Shown here: piece after piece, positions 1-6,722 of the stretch
Layout: each line of letters starts with the position of its first letter
Position numbering within the stretch: the stretch's first letter is position 1
From: Planctomycetota bacterium
GTDB lineage: Bacteria > Planctomycetota > B129-G9
DNA length: 13,097 nucleotides
Reading direction: 5' to 3'
Assembly (NCBI GenBank): GCA_003644325.1
Contig: QNCA01000007.1
Location: forward strand, 1-13,097
Made by a program: the position numbers and the translations under genes
Notes under the pieces: model-generated
Seen by the model: the letters and a program-made list of their open reading frames with translations, nothing else
What the model was told of the DNA's origin: nothing
Database searches by the model: none

Positions 1-114
1 GACGGCGCGGCCGGACGCCTCCCGTGGCACGCCCTGGGCAGGCCGCTGTTCGAGGAAGGACATCGGTTATCCAAGCCTGAAATCCTCTTCAAAAAAATAG
101 AGGAAATACCATGA
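1..114 (+). CDS. C-terminal end of a gene cut by the window edge; probable methionyl-tRNA synthetase (MetG)
   Basis: Frame 1 is open from base 1 and stops at TGA 112-114, giving 37 residues that end in RLSKPEILFKKIEEIP. The tail pattern (Gly, hydrophobic, Pro-Glu, Leu-Phe, basic, Ile-Glu) resembles the end of the methionyl-tRNA synthetase anticodon-binding region, where G...KPEPLFPRIE-like sequences are common. That match is from memory of the family, on a short stretch. The stop overlaps the ATG of the next gene as ATGA, so the two reading frames are probably translationally coupled. The catalytic HIGH and KMSKS regions lie outside the window, so the identity is probable rather than shown. 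The existence of an in-frame coding end is better supported than the name. Confidence 0.55.
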   Translation, partial: DGAAGRLPWHALGRPLFEEGHRLSKPEILFKKIEEIP

Positions 115-2801
115 CTCACCGAAACATCACCTGTGCGTGCCTGGTTCTTGCGGCAGTCCTGGCATTATTGCTGCAGGCGGGCTGTGGCAAGCAGAAGGAA
201 GAGCAGGCGCCCGAACCCGAAGCGGAAAGCCCCCGGACGCCGCCTCCGCCGCCCTCTTACAACGACCGCCTCGGCGCGCTTGCAGCAAAGGCCCTGGAGA
301 CGGTCCAAGCCGAGGAGGACTTCGACCGCGAGAAGTACCTCCGGGCGAAGGATATCGCCGGGCGTCTGCGCACGTACGACTACGGCCGACCGGAGCGTAT
401 CCCGGACATCCCCGGCGGCTTGAACGGTAAAGGCCGGAGTTGCGTCAGTCCGTTCTTGACGCCCGAGGCGCTGCCCCCCGATACAAACCTGCAATCCATG
501 ACCCGAGAAATCGCACAGATGGGCCGCCCCGCCGTGCCGGCGCTCCTGGAGGAATTCACCTCTACCGCGGACGTTGAATTACGCAAACACCTCCTGGCGC
601 CGCTGGCAAAGATACCGCAGGGACTCGACCTCTTCCTGCCCTTTGTCCTGGAAATACTGGAGCACGACAGGGGCAGGTCCCTGAGACGCGCGGCCATAGA
701 CACCACCCAGACCCTGCTGCTGGAATCCGACAACCCCCGGACGCTCGCCGAGGCCCTGCTGCCCGAACTCGTGGCGATATCATCGAGAACGAAGAGATTC
801 GATACCGCACAGGCCGCCCTGTCACAGGTCTATGAATTCCAGATACGCGGCTGCGAGCTGAGCAGCGACCAGGTGGCGACACTGGAAGAGGGTCTGAAGG
901 AAGCGGAACCCACGGACCGTAGAGCGGTCCTTGCGGCCAGGTGCCTGCTGGAGCAGGGTGAAGAGGCCGGAAGGGACTTTCTGCTCGAGACGCTGGCGGA
1001 ATCCGGCGAACTGATATCGCTCGGGGACGCCCGCAGCCGCGAACTGGCCTTGTGGACCCTGCACCTCTTCGGCGAAAAGCGCGTCTCAACCGCCGACGAG
1101 GCGGCGATAAAACTGCTGCACGACGCGAGGGATGCCGAAGTGCGCCAGGCGGCCGCCTGGGCGCTGGGCCGCATGGCCGCCGACGATAATAAAAAGGGGA
1201 AAATAGTAAAGGCCCTTGAAGAGGTCTTGCGAGAGGAAAAAGACCCCGCGGTCTTCAAGGAGATCGCCGACACACTGGCGGATATCGGCGGGGAAGACTC
1301 GTTCAGGATTCTACTGAAGGATTCACAAAATGGCGAAACAGATTTGCAGCGCCTGTACTCCGTAAACGCGCTGATCACAGCACTTGAGGGGGACAGGATT
1401 CCGGCCGAACTCGCCGCCGAAATCGTCGCCGACTTCAGACTAAGGGCGCAAAAGGAGAAAGGGTCTTCGCTCCGGCTGCGTTACGTCGGCGCGTTGGGCG
1501 CGGTATCCGCGGCGGAGTACAAAGGCCTGCATGACGAGGTCATGGCGGAACTCGTGAGCATAATGAATCATGACCCGCAATTTTGTATCAGGGCGGAGGC
1601 CGCGACGGCGCTGGGGCGTTTTTCCGGGCCTGTAACCGACCTGTTGGAGGCACTGCGCGGGGAAAAGGTCGAATACGTCAAACTGAACATTATCAGGGCC
1701 CTGGGCGAGCGGCATTCTCCCGGCGCCCTCGCTCCGCTCGTTGAGGCAGTGAAGAACGGCAGCCGGACCCTTGTGACGGCGTGCGCCGAAGCGCTGCCCG
1801 GAATCGAAGGCTTTACTCCCGCGTGCCTGTTCCGCGAGTACCTCTCGCCGGGAGCCTCGGAGGGGGCAAAGAAAAACATACTCGTCTGCCTGAGGCGCAT
1901 GGATTATGGAGATGAGATAGCGCGCTTTCTTTTGGATGAGGCATTGCCCATCGAGCGGGACGCCGCGCGCAGGGCGGAGATAGTCCTCGACATAGGCCGG
2001 AGGCTGGATCCGGGCCATCCGCTCAGGCCCGGGGCCGTCACGCGGTTCAGGGAAATTCTAAGGAAGGAGAGCGACACGGAGGCCATGGGCGCGCTCATCA
2101 ATGTACTGGGGGCATTCAAATCATCCGGTGCGCTGGAAGAAATCATCGGGGCCGCCGAGAGGAACGAACGGGTAATGCCCCAGGCTATCCGCGCGCTCAC
2201 GCATATCGGGGACCCGCGCGCGCTGGATTTCTTTCTGAAAATGCTTTCGAAGATTACGTTCGACAATTATCAGATATACCGCACGCAGGCCGAGGCAATA
2301 GCGGCGGCCGTCAATCACTTCGACAGGTCGGCGGTTTCCGAAAGAATCGGCAGGGTGTGCTACGATTCAAGTCAAGCGCCCGCGATACGCGGGGCCGCAA
2401 TGACGCTGGCTTACGTGCTTGACGACCCCGAAATGGACGAGTATCTGCTCAAGACCGCCGAAAGCAAAGGCGAGCCGCTCGCGGTAAGAAGAGGCGCCAT
2501 ACTCGGAATGGCCTTCAGGAAATATCGTGAAGCAATCCCCGCCCTGAAAGACATGATGAAGTCCGAAGAGCCGGAGATCGCCAGGAGCGCGGCGTTCGCC
2601 CTGGGCGCTATCGGCGACGTGCGCGCCTTCATGCCGCTGCTCAACGTGCTGAAGGACCTTCGCGACGGACCGCCCGAAAAGAGGCCGCTGAGAGACATGG
2701 CCGTCTTCTCGCTCCGGCAACTCACCGGAGAGCAACACGGCGACAACATATACGCCTGGGAAAAGTGGTACCGGCAACACGTCAACGAGGGGGAAGAGTA
2801 G
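111..2801 (+). CDS. HEAT-repeat lipoprotein, 896 aa
   Basis: This is a large envelope protein built of helical HEAT/PBS-lyase-like repeats, most likely a protein-protein interaction scaffold; no catalytic motif is visible. The N-terminus has a signal peptide with hydrophobic core (residues 8-21) and a lipobox LLQAGC with lipid-accepting Cys25. A charged and proline-rich linker follows (about 28-50). From about residue 130 to 880 there are repeated helix pairs of the type 'ALGRMAADD', 'ALGRFSGPV', 'RALTHIGDPRALDFFLKML' and 'AFALGAIGDVRAFMPLLNVL'. The end carries LRQLTGEQHGDNIYAWEKWYRQH, an LTG...G...W..W cap I associate with HEAT proteins of Planctomycetota-like bacteria. The start ATG 111 has GAGG about 8 nt upstream and overlaps the stop of the preceding gene (ATGA). 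Lipidation is inferred; Gln at the -3 position of the lipobox is less usual. The specific role is unknown. Confidence 0.9.
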   Translation: MTHRNITCACLVLAAVLALLLQAGCGKQKEEQAPEPEAESPRTPPPPPSYNDRLGALAAKALETVQAEEDFDREKYLRAKDIAGRLRTYDYGRPERIPDIPGGLNGKGRSCVSPFLTPEALPPDTNLQSMTREIAQMGRPAVPALLEEFTSTADVELRKHLLAPLAKIPQGLDLFLPFVLEILEHDRGRSLRRAAIDTTQTLLLESDNPRTLAEALLPELVAISSRTKRFDTAQAALSQVYEFQIRGCELSSDQVATLEEGLKEAEPTDRRAVLAARCLLEQGEEAGRDFLLETLAESGELISLGDARSRELALWTLHLFGEKRVSTADEAAIKLLHDARDAEVRQAAAWALGRMAADDNKKGKIVKALEEVLREEKDPAVFKEIADTLADIGGEDSFRILLKDSQNGETDLQRLYSVNALITALEGDRIPAELAAEIVADFRLRAQKEKGSSLRLRYVGALGAVSAAEYKGLHDEVMAELVSIMNHDPQFCIRAEAATALGRFSGPVTDLLEALRGEKVEYVKLNIIRALGERHSPGALAPLVEAVKNGSRTLVTACAEALPGIEGFTPACLFREYLSPGASEGAKKNILVCLRRMDYGDEIARFLLDEALPIERDAARRAEIVLDIGRRLDPGHPLRPGAVTRFREILRKESDTEAMGALINVLGAFKSSGALEEIIGAAERNERVMPQAIRALTHIGDPRALDFFLKMLSKITFDNYQIYRTQAEAIAAAVNHFDRSAVSERIGRVCYDSSQAPAIRGAAMTLAYVLDDPEMDEYLLKTAESKGEPLAVRRGAILGMAFRKYREAIPALKDMMKSEEPEIARSAAFALGAIGDVRAFMPLLNVLKDLRDGPPEKRPLRDMAVFSLRQLTGEQHGDNIYAWEKWYRQHVNEGEE

Positions 2802-2836
2802 GGGAGCATGTAAGAATCTTGGGTGCTGCTTGGCAC

Positions 2837-2906
2837 GGTGACAGTCACCATCTACGAGCTGGCCGCTCCTTCAGAGCGTCTGCGCTCCGTAATGGTGACA
2901 GTCACC
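2837..2906 (-). repeat. Palindromic hairpin element, copy 1 (REP/MITE-like)
   Basis: Two arms of the near-palindrome GGTGACAGTCACC (2837-2849 and 2894-2906) bound a 70-bp element. Read on the minus strand it begins GGTGACTGTCACCATTACGG and ends with CGTAGATGGTGACTGTCACC, the same layout as copies 2 and 3. The outer arms, the ATTACG/CGTAGAT sub-stem and the arms' self-complementarity allow one long hairpin. The centre has its own small stem, GAGCG/CGCTC with a 4-nt loop (plus strand, 2874-2887). It lies between two convergent genes, whose stops are at 2801 and 2919. Confidence 0.85.
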
Positions 2907-2920
2907 GGCGCGGCCTTTTT
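2861..2920 (+). terminator. Possible terminator for the HEAT gene, formed with the hairpin element
   Basis: GGCCGC (2861-2866) can pair with GCGGCC (2910-2915), which is followed at once by TTTTT (2916-2920). This would give the plus-strand transcript a stem and U-run after the HEAT gene. The loop is long (43 nt) and contains part of the palindromic element, so this pairing competes with the element's own hairpin. The T-run overlaps the stop codon of the convergent lipoprotein gene. Termination here is inference. Confidence 0.35.
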
Positions 2921-3758
2921 ATTCGTCGCCCGGCGCCGGCTGCTCCGGCACCTCCGGAAGTCCAGGCATCTCCGGCACGTCTTCCATGAATGCCGCTATG
3001 TCGTATTTCCAGATTCCGTTTTCCCTGACGAAGTATGTCTTGATTTCAGCGCCGCGTAGTTCCGCGGTAATCCAACCCTTGTCGCCATCGGTTTCTTCGC
3101 CGATGATATTGTATTCGCGCATAATATCCGCCGGCTGGCGGGGCATGGCGCCTTCCGTCACCGGCCTGGTCATCAGCCAGATGAAGTACTTCTTGCCGTC
3201 GCCCCCCATCGCCTCGAGTTCCGCCAGGTCCTTTTCCGCATTCTTGAGTTGCTTTCTCAGTTGTGCCTTCTTCTCTTCAGGCATGTGCGGGTTGTTCAGC
3301 GTTCCGCTCAGTACGGCAATCTGCATCTTGCACATTCTGATCTGGCTTTTCAGCATTCTTGTGTACCAGTCGTGCGAGGCGGCGCTGAGTATGTCCCAGG
3401 CCCTGTCGAAATCCTTGTCTTTTTTTGCATTGCCAAATTCCACCAGGATGGGGCCGAACGTCGGAGTCTTGCTCATGTCCATGCCGGGCGTCCCATCTCC
3501 TCCGCCCTCTTCGCCAGAGTCGGGCGTTTCACCGGGTTCCGGCGTTTCCCCGGGCTCGGGTGTTCCACCTGGTTGTGGCGTTTCGCCAGGTTCTACGGCT
3601 TCACCGGATGGTGTTGTGCCGGGGTCTTCGGCCTGCGGCGTCTCCGTGCGTGTGCCGCCGCCTTCTTCCGATGCCGCATCTTCCTTTTTCCCGGGACATC
3701 CCGCGAGCATCACCACAAGCACACCTGCCAGCAGCGTCAGAAAAATCGTCGTCTTCAT
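2919..3758 (-). CDS. Lipoprotein with Pro/Gly/Glu/Thr-rich linker and NTF2-like domain, 279 aa
   Basis: This is a predicted lipid-anchored envelope protein of unknown function. A short signal peptide (MKTTIFLTLLAGVLVVM) ends in a good lipobox, LAGC, with Cys21. Residues about 25-95 form a low-complexity tether with repeated five-residue units (GETPQPG, GTPEPG, ETPEPG, ETPDSG). The globular part (about 100-265) begins 'VEFGNAKKDKDFDRAWDILS' and ends 'KTYFVRENGIWKYDIA', the start and end pattern of NTF2-like/DUF4878-type lipoproteins. A charged helical insert lies between (about 140-185). The ATG at 3758 has a perfect AGGAGG on the minus strand. The gene starts 38 nt after the stop of the upstream adenylating-enzyme gene, so the two are probably co-transcribed. 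The NTF2-like call is by pattern, not by search. Confidence 0.8.
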   Translation of the reverse strand: MKTTIFLTLLAGVLVVMLAGCPGKKEDAASEEGGGTRTETPQAEDPGTTPSGEAVEPGETPQPGGTPEPGETPEPGETPDSGEEGGGDGTPGMDMSKTPTFGPILVEFGNAKKDKDFDRAWDILSAASHDWYTRMLKSQIRMCKMQIAVLSGTLNNPHMPEEKKAQLRKQLKNAEKDLAELEAMGGDGKKYFIWLMTRPVTEGAMPRQPADIMREYNIIGEETDGDKGWITAELRGAEIKTYFVRENGIWKYDIAAFMEDVPEMPGLPEVPEQPAPGDE

Positions 3759-3796
3759 AATACCGCCTCCTGATAAGGGTCCATGTCTGGAATAGG

Positions 3797-5341
3797 CTAC
3801 GACTGCAAAATGTAGGATGTCTTTATACGCTCCGGTTCACTGTATGGGTATTCGTCATGCAGGTGGAAGACGACGTGCGGCCGCGCTTCCTTGCCGAAGA
3901 CCTTCTCGATGCCCTCCCGGTATTCGCCCTTCGTCATAAGTTTCTGATACACGACGTCCTCGCATCGGGAGCGCATGTTTTCGTCCAGACCCACGTTTTC
4001 CTTCAACTGGAAATCGACGAATATCCTCTGGGCCAGGTTTTCGTCGGTGTCCACGTGAAGCCTGAAGAGTCCCGTCAAGTTTTCCGACAATTCACGGTCT
4101 TTCAGGATGACGTCCTGGATGTACTCCGGATAGATGTTTGCGCCGTTGTAGGAGATGCCGGCCTTGCGCCCGACCAGCGTGACGAACGGCAGCCTGTACG
4201 GGCGGCGCAGCAGTTTGTGCCCGCGTTTCTCGATTGCGTCCATGACGCGCTTGAACGGGATTGTCTCGCCCAAATCATGTATGTTGTAGCGGACCAGCGG
4301 CATCTTCGATTCCGAGTTGCACGTCGTAATGACCAGGCAGCCCTTATCCTTCGCGTGAGGATTCTCATTCTCGACAAACGTCATCGCCGGCACGTACTGG
4401 AACAGCATCGGAAGCGTGTCAACGCCGTCGCCGAATACCATGCGCCTCAGTTCATCGTCCTGCTCGGCGGTACGGCGGATAAGGATGGTCTCCGGTGTTT
4501 CGAAGAACAGGTTCAGGTCCACATCCGCGGCGCCGTAGGAGGAGATAATGGTCCCGGTCTCCGGGTTGTTCAGGTCGATGTTGAGCAGTTTGGCCAGGTA
4601 GGTGCGGTATGCCTCGCTGAACCCCTCTCCGCCGGTGGCGACGTGAACTATTTTCTTGTCCAGCGGCACTCCCGCCTTCAGCGCCTTCTCGACGATTCCC
4701 TTGATGAACGGCGGAAAGCCGCTAATGACTATCTGCTCGTAGTCGTTATGCAACTTCTTCAACACGCTGAGCGCCATGTCGAAGTCGATGCCGGGGTTCG
4801 CCAGCGTCGTGTTGTGCCGGGCTATGCGCTGGACCGCCTGTGCAAAGCGGAAACCGGCGATGTAGATGCCGATGTAGAGGCAGTTGAGCACCAGCGTGTG
4901 GCGAAGATGGTATTTGTAATACCTCTTGAATCCGTACAGTGTGCTCAGGGTCACCTGGTCCAGTTCCTCGTGCGAGCGCAGCCAGTACGTCGGCTCGCCG
5001 CTGTAGCCGGAGGATGTCATCACCAGTCCCACGTTTTCCAGGTTCCCGTCCACGCACAGTTCCGCTATCTTGTTCTGATGAGGCAGGACGTAAGACTTCT
5101 TGTCGATGATGGGTACGCGCTTCTGGAAGTCCTCGAACGTCTTGATGTCGTCGGGGTTGGTGCCGTGCTCGGAGACGAGTTTTTTATATGCAGGCACGCG
5201 CTTGACGGTCAATTGGAACTGCGCGACGGCACGCTGTTTCGCCCTGCGATCGAGCAGATCGGGGTTTAGATGTCGAAGGCCCCACTGTACCAGGCCGGGG
5301 CTTCGCAGTGCGACCTTCTTCAGAATATTCGATAGAGACAT
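3797..5341 (-). CDS. Phenylacetate-CoA ligase / CapK-like adenylate-forming enzyme, 514 aa
   Basis: This is a member of the ANL superfamily, PaaK/CapK branch, which activates a carboxylic acid as an acyl-adenylate and usually passes it to CoA or another acceptor. Visible motifs in order: the phosphate-binding loop TSSGYSGEPT (109-118), a GGEGFSE segment (237-243), the adenine-binding SSYGAADVD (267-275, where typical enzymes have YG.TE), the ribose-binding PLVRYNIHDLGE (348-359), and a GRKAGISYNGANIYPEYIQD hinge-side region. The end, ERIKTSYIL, has a lysine (K507) in the place of the C-terminal catalytic lysine. The length is somewhat longer than PaaK (about 430-440 aa). The substrate cannot be read from sequence. 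No paa catabolic genes are nearby, so phenylacetate degradation is not supported and a polysaccharide or lipid role (CapK-like) is equally possible. The start ATG 5341 has AGGGGAG upstream. Confidence 0.85.
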   Translation of the reverse strand: MSLSNILKKVALRSPGLVQWGLRHLNPDLLDRRAKQRAVAQFQLTVKRVPAYKKLVSEHGTNPDDIKTFEDFQKRVPIIDKKSYVLPHQNKIAELCVDGNLENVGLVMTSSGYSGEPTYWLRSHEELDQVTLSTLYGFKRYYKYHLRHTLVLNCLYIGIYIAGFRFAQAVQRIARHNTTLANPGIDFDMALSVLKKLHNDYEQIVISGFPPFIKGIVEKALKAGVPLDKKIVHVATGGEGFSEAYRTYLAKLLNIDLNNPETGTIISSYGAADVDLNLFFETPETILIRRTAEQDDELRRMVFGDGVDTLPMLFQYVPAMTFVENENPHAKDKGCLVITTCNSESKMPLVRYNIHDLGETIPFKRVMDAIEKRGHKLLRRPYRLPFVTLVGRKAGISYNGANIYPEYIQDVILKDRELSENLTGLFRLHVDTDENLAQRIFVDFQLKENVGLDENMRSRCEDVVYQKLMTKGEYREGIEKVFGKEARPHVVFHLHDEYPYSEPERIKTSYILQS

Positions 5342-5408
5342 GTTCTTTCTCCCCTCTCAACAACAGTCATTCCGACCGTAAGTTTCGCAGTGGGATAAAT
5401 CGGCGAAC

Positions 5409-5437
5409 ATTCTAACAACGCGCAAAAGGCGTTGCAA
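5409..5437 (-). promoter_or_regulatory. Sigma-70-type promoter for the CapK-like/lipoprotein pair
   Basis: On the minus strand there is a -35 TTGCAA (5437-5432), a 17-nt spacer and a -10 TAGAAT (5414-5409) preceded by TGT, an extended -10. This predicts a leader of about 60 nt before the ATG at 5341. The spacing and both boxes fit the consensus well; use in vivo is inference. Confidence 0.55.
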
Positions 5438-5443
5438 GGCAAT

Positions 5444-5461
5444 CCGCCGTGCGGACGGCGG
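5444..5461. repeat. Perfect GC-rich hairpin just upstream of the promoter
   Basis: CCGCCGT (5444-5450) and ACGGCGG (5455-5461) form a perfect 7-bp stem with a GCGG loop. It lies 7 bp beyond the -35 box of the minus-strand promoter. A short GTTTT follows on the plus strand, but no plus-strand gene precedes it. An operator or simple structural hairpin is more likely than a terminator. Confidence 0.4.
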
Positions 5462-5774
5462 GTTTTGGCAGGGGGACGGGCGGGGCCGGAGAGCCATAAG
5501 CCCCGTGAGTAACGTTAGATATAACCGCCCACCCGGAGTATTGAGGATTAGAGAAGTATAATTTACGGGATGTTTTTCCGGGCATTGCAATTCCTGTCCC
5601 GATTCCTCAAGTTGCCCGTTTTCGCCGCCCATACAGGCGGCTCGTAGGGGCCGCAGGCAATCCGATAAAACCGCCACGACGTTTATCCCGAGCGGAGTCG
5701 AGGGGCCAAGCACGCCAAGAACTACTATCCACGGGGAAAACCTATCCACTATCCACGGGGAAAACCTATCCACA
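5462..5774. other. Non-coding stretch between the CapK-like gene and the IS element
   Basis: I see no gene with coding character here; the ORFs crossing it are minus-strand frames that run through the tandem repeat and the IS end. It holds a hairpin GCCGCC/GGCGGC (5624-5641) around the sequence CATACA, a TCCCGAGCGGAGTCGAGGGG motif (5686-5705) and the 24-bp tandem duplication at 5726-5773. The 12-mer GCCCATACAGGC (5627-5638) recurs at 7705-7716 in another intergenic region. Confidence 0.5.
5726..5773. repeat. Perfect 24-bp tandem duplication with four TATCCAC motifs
   Basis: Units 5726-5749 and 5750-5773 are identical. Each unit has TATCCAC at both ends around CGGGGAAAACC, so the heptamer occurs at 5726, 5743, 5750 and 5767. 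The last one reads CTATCCACA, one base from the DnaA box TTATCCACA. The repeat ends one base before the left end of the IS. Confidence 0.9.
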
Positions 5775-5813
5775 TGACTGCCCCCCAAAAAATAGTACCA
5801 GGTTGAATGAGAG
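5775..5813 (+). repeat. IS left inverted repeat (IRL)
   Basis: It starts TGACTGCCCCCC and pairs imperfectly over about 38 bp with 6685-6722. The best matched parts are the outer 13 bases and the inner AATGAGAG. Confidence 0.8.
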
Positions 5814-5851
5814 GGTCCGAAGAGTATACTTGAATATCGGAGGCTCCAATC

Positions 5852-6118
5852 ATGAAACGAAAGAGGTATAGCAAAGAGCAAATTGTAAGGATTCTCGGTG
5901 AGATCAGGGGCGGCCAGCCGGTGGCGGAGACGTGCCGGAAGTACGGCGTATCGGAAGCCACGGTGCATCGCTGGAAGTCGAAGTACGGCGAGATGGGCGT
6001 GAGCCAGGTGAGGCGAGTCAAGCAGTTGGAAGAGGAAAACGCCCGCCTCAAGAAGATAGTCGCCCAGCAGGCGATGGACAATGACGCGCTCAAAGAGTTG
6101 CTGTCAAAAAACTGGTAA
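5852..6118 (+). CDS. IS3-family transposase OrfA, 88 aa
   Basis: This is a HTH_Tnp_1 (transposase_8) protein that recognises the IS ends. The helix-turn-helix is in KRYSKEQIVRILGEI through VAETCRKYGVSEATVHRWKSKYG (about residues 3-47). A leucine-zipper-like coiled coil follows (VKQLEEENARLKKIVAQQAMDNDALKELL, about 54-84). Length and order are normal for the family. The ATG at 5852 has GGAGG 8 nt upstream. The last codons TCA AAA AAC TGG TAA contain the frameshift heptamer. Although intact, it is paired with a dead OrfB. Isolated OrfA proteins can repress their own promoter, but that is not shown here. Confidence 0.9.
   Translation: MKRKRYSKEQIVRILGEIRGGQPVAETCRKYGVSEATVHRWKSKYGEMGVSQVRRVKQLEEENARLKKIVAQQAMDNDALKELLSKNW
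6106..6112 (+). promoter_or_regulatory. -1 programmed ribosomal frameshift site (A AAA AAC)
   Basis: The heptamer A AAA AAC lies exactly in the OrfA frame, 3 nt before the stop codon TAA (6116-6118). A -1 slip puts the ribosome into CTG GTA AGC, the frame of the OrfB remnant (LVSPPARKRAEHKDHVW). This is the classic IS3-family arrangement for making OrfAB transposase. Confidence 0.75.
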
Positions 6119-6719
6119 GCCCTCCCGCCCGCAAGCGAGCGGAGCACAAGGACCACGTGTGGACCTACGGCTTCGTGGAGGATCGCACCGAGCGAGGCGG
6201 GAAGCTGAGGCTGCTGAACGTGATAGACGAGTACACGCGGGAATGCCTGGCGATCCGAGTTGAGCCGAGCATACCGGCATCGAAGGTGATAGAGACGTTA
6301 GAGTGACTGTTTTTAATGCGTGGAGTGCCGGAGCACATCCGCAGCGACAACGGGCCGGAATTCGTTGCGGGGGGGCAGTGAAGAAGTGGTTGTGACAGAA
6401 CGAATGCGGTACGCTGTACATAGAGCCGGGCAGTCCATGGGAGAACGATCACGTAGAGAGTTTCAACGGGAAGATGCGAGACGAGTGTTTGAACCGGGAG
6501 ATATTTGTGAACGTCAAGGAGGCGCAAATAGTGATTGAGGCGTGGCGAGAAGAATACAACGAGCGGCGTCCACACAGCGCGCTGGGGTATTTGACGCCAA
6601 CGGAATATGGCGCGTGCTGCAATCTCCGGTCGGGCTACGCCCTCCCTCCGCTTGCAGCGCCCGGGTGCCCAGAAGGGCAAAACCCTCTCATTGCAGCCTG
6701 TACAAAAAATGGGGGGTAG
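6112..6719 (+). pseudogene. IS3-family transposase OrfB remnant (rve integrase core), broken in several places
   Basis: Entered by -1 frameshift from OrfA, it reads LVSPPARKRAE and then jumps to HKDHVWTYGFVEDRTERGGKLRLLNVIDEYTRECL. About 100 residues normally holding the second HTH region are absent. Further damage: an in-frame TGA at 6304-6306; a one-base deficit in the G7 run at 6369-6375 that shifts the frame; and another in-frame TGA at 6393-6395. The rest is recognisable: HIRSDNGPEF keeps the second catalytic Asp, and ESFNGKMRDE keeps the catalytic Glu. The tail RRPHSALGYLTPTEYG runs on to TAG 6717-6719 inside the right IR. The first catalytic Asp of the usual 'WSYDFVEDRT' is Gly here (WTYGFVEDRT). 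The transposase is therefore dead by several independent lesions. Confidence 0.85.
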
Positions 6720-6722
6720 TCA
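6685..6722 (-). repeat. IS right inverted repeat (IRR)
   Basis: It pairs imperfectly with 5775-5813. It contains the OrfB stop codon and the ATG (6709) that opens the following membrane ORF. Confidence 0.8.

Larger units (their letters stand above)
5775..6722 (+). mobile_element. Degenerate IS3-family insertion sequence (IS407-like)
   Basis: Imperfect terminal inverted repeats bound the element. The left begins TGACTGCCCCCCA (5775 onward) and the right, read inward on the minus strand, begins TGACTACCCCCCA (from 6722). Similarity continues inward on both sides through TAC.AGG.TG and AATGAGAG. The element holds an intact OrfA, an A AAA AAC frameshift site and a broken OrfB in the -1 frame, the standard IS3 organisation. 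It is 948 bp; complete members are usually about 1.2-1.3 kb, and the missing part is the N-terminal half of OrfB. I see no matching 3-4 bp target duplication (left flank ...ACA, right flank GTC...). This suggests age or rearrangement. It cannot move by itself. Confidence 0.88.

Noticed and set aside
2831..2849. TGGCAC at 2831-2836 as the -24 box of a sigma-54 promoter
   Set aside because: No GC-containing -12 element stands at the required spacing, and the site lies at the 3' ends of two convergent genes.
2986..3795. 269-aa plus-strand ORF opposite the NTF2-like lipoprotein
   Set aside because: The minus-strand frame has a signal peptide, lipobox and AGGAGG; the plus-strand Ser/Pro/Gly text comes from the repeated linker read backwards.
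3857..5269. 470-aa plus-strand ORF opposite the CapK-like gene
   Set aside because: It lies wholly antisense to a gene with clear ANL motifs, and its protein has no recognisable motif; it is a GC-rich shadow frame.
5726..5773. Replication origin from the DnaA-box-like cluster
   Set aside because: There is no dnaA, dnaN, AT-rich unwinding region or exact DnaA box; the repeat is kept only as an observation.
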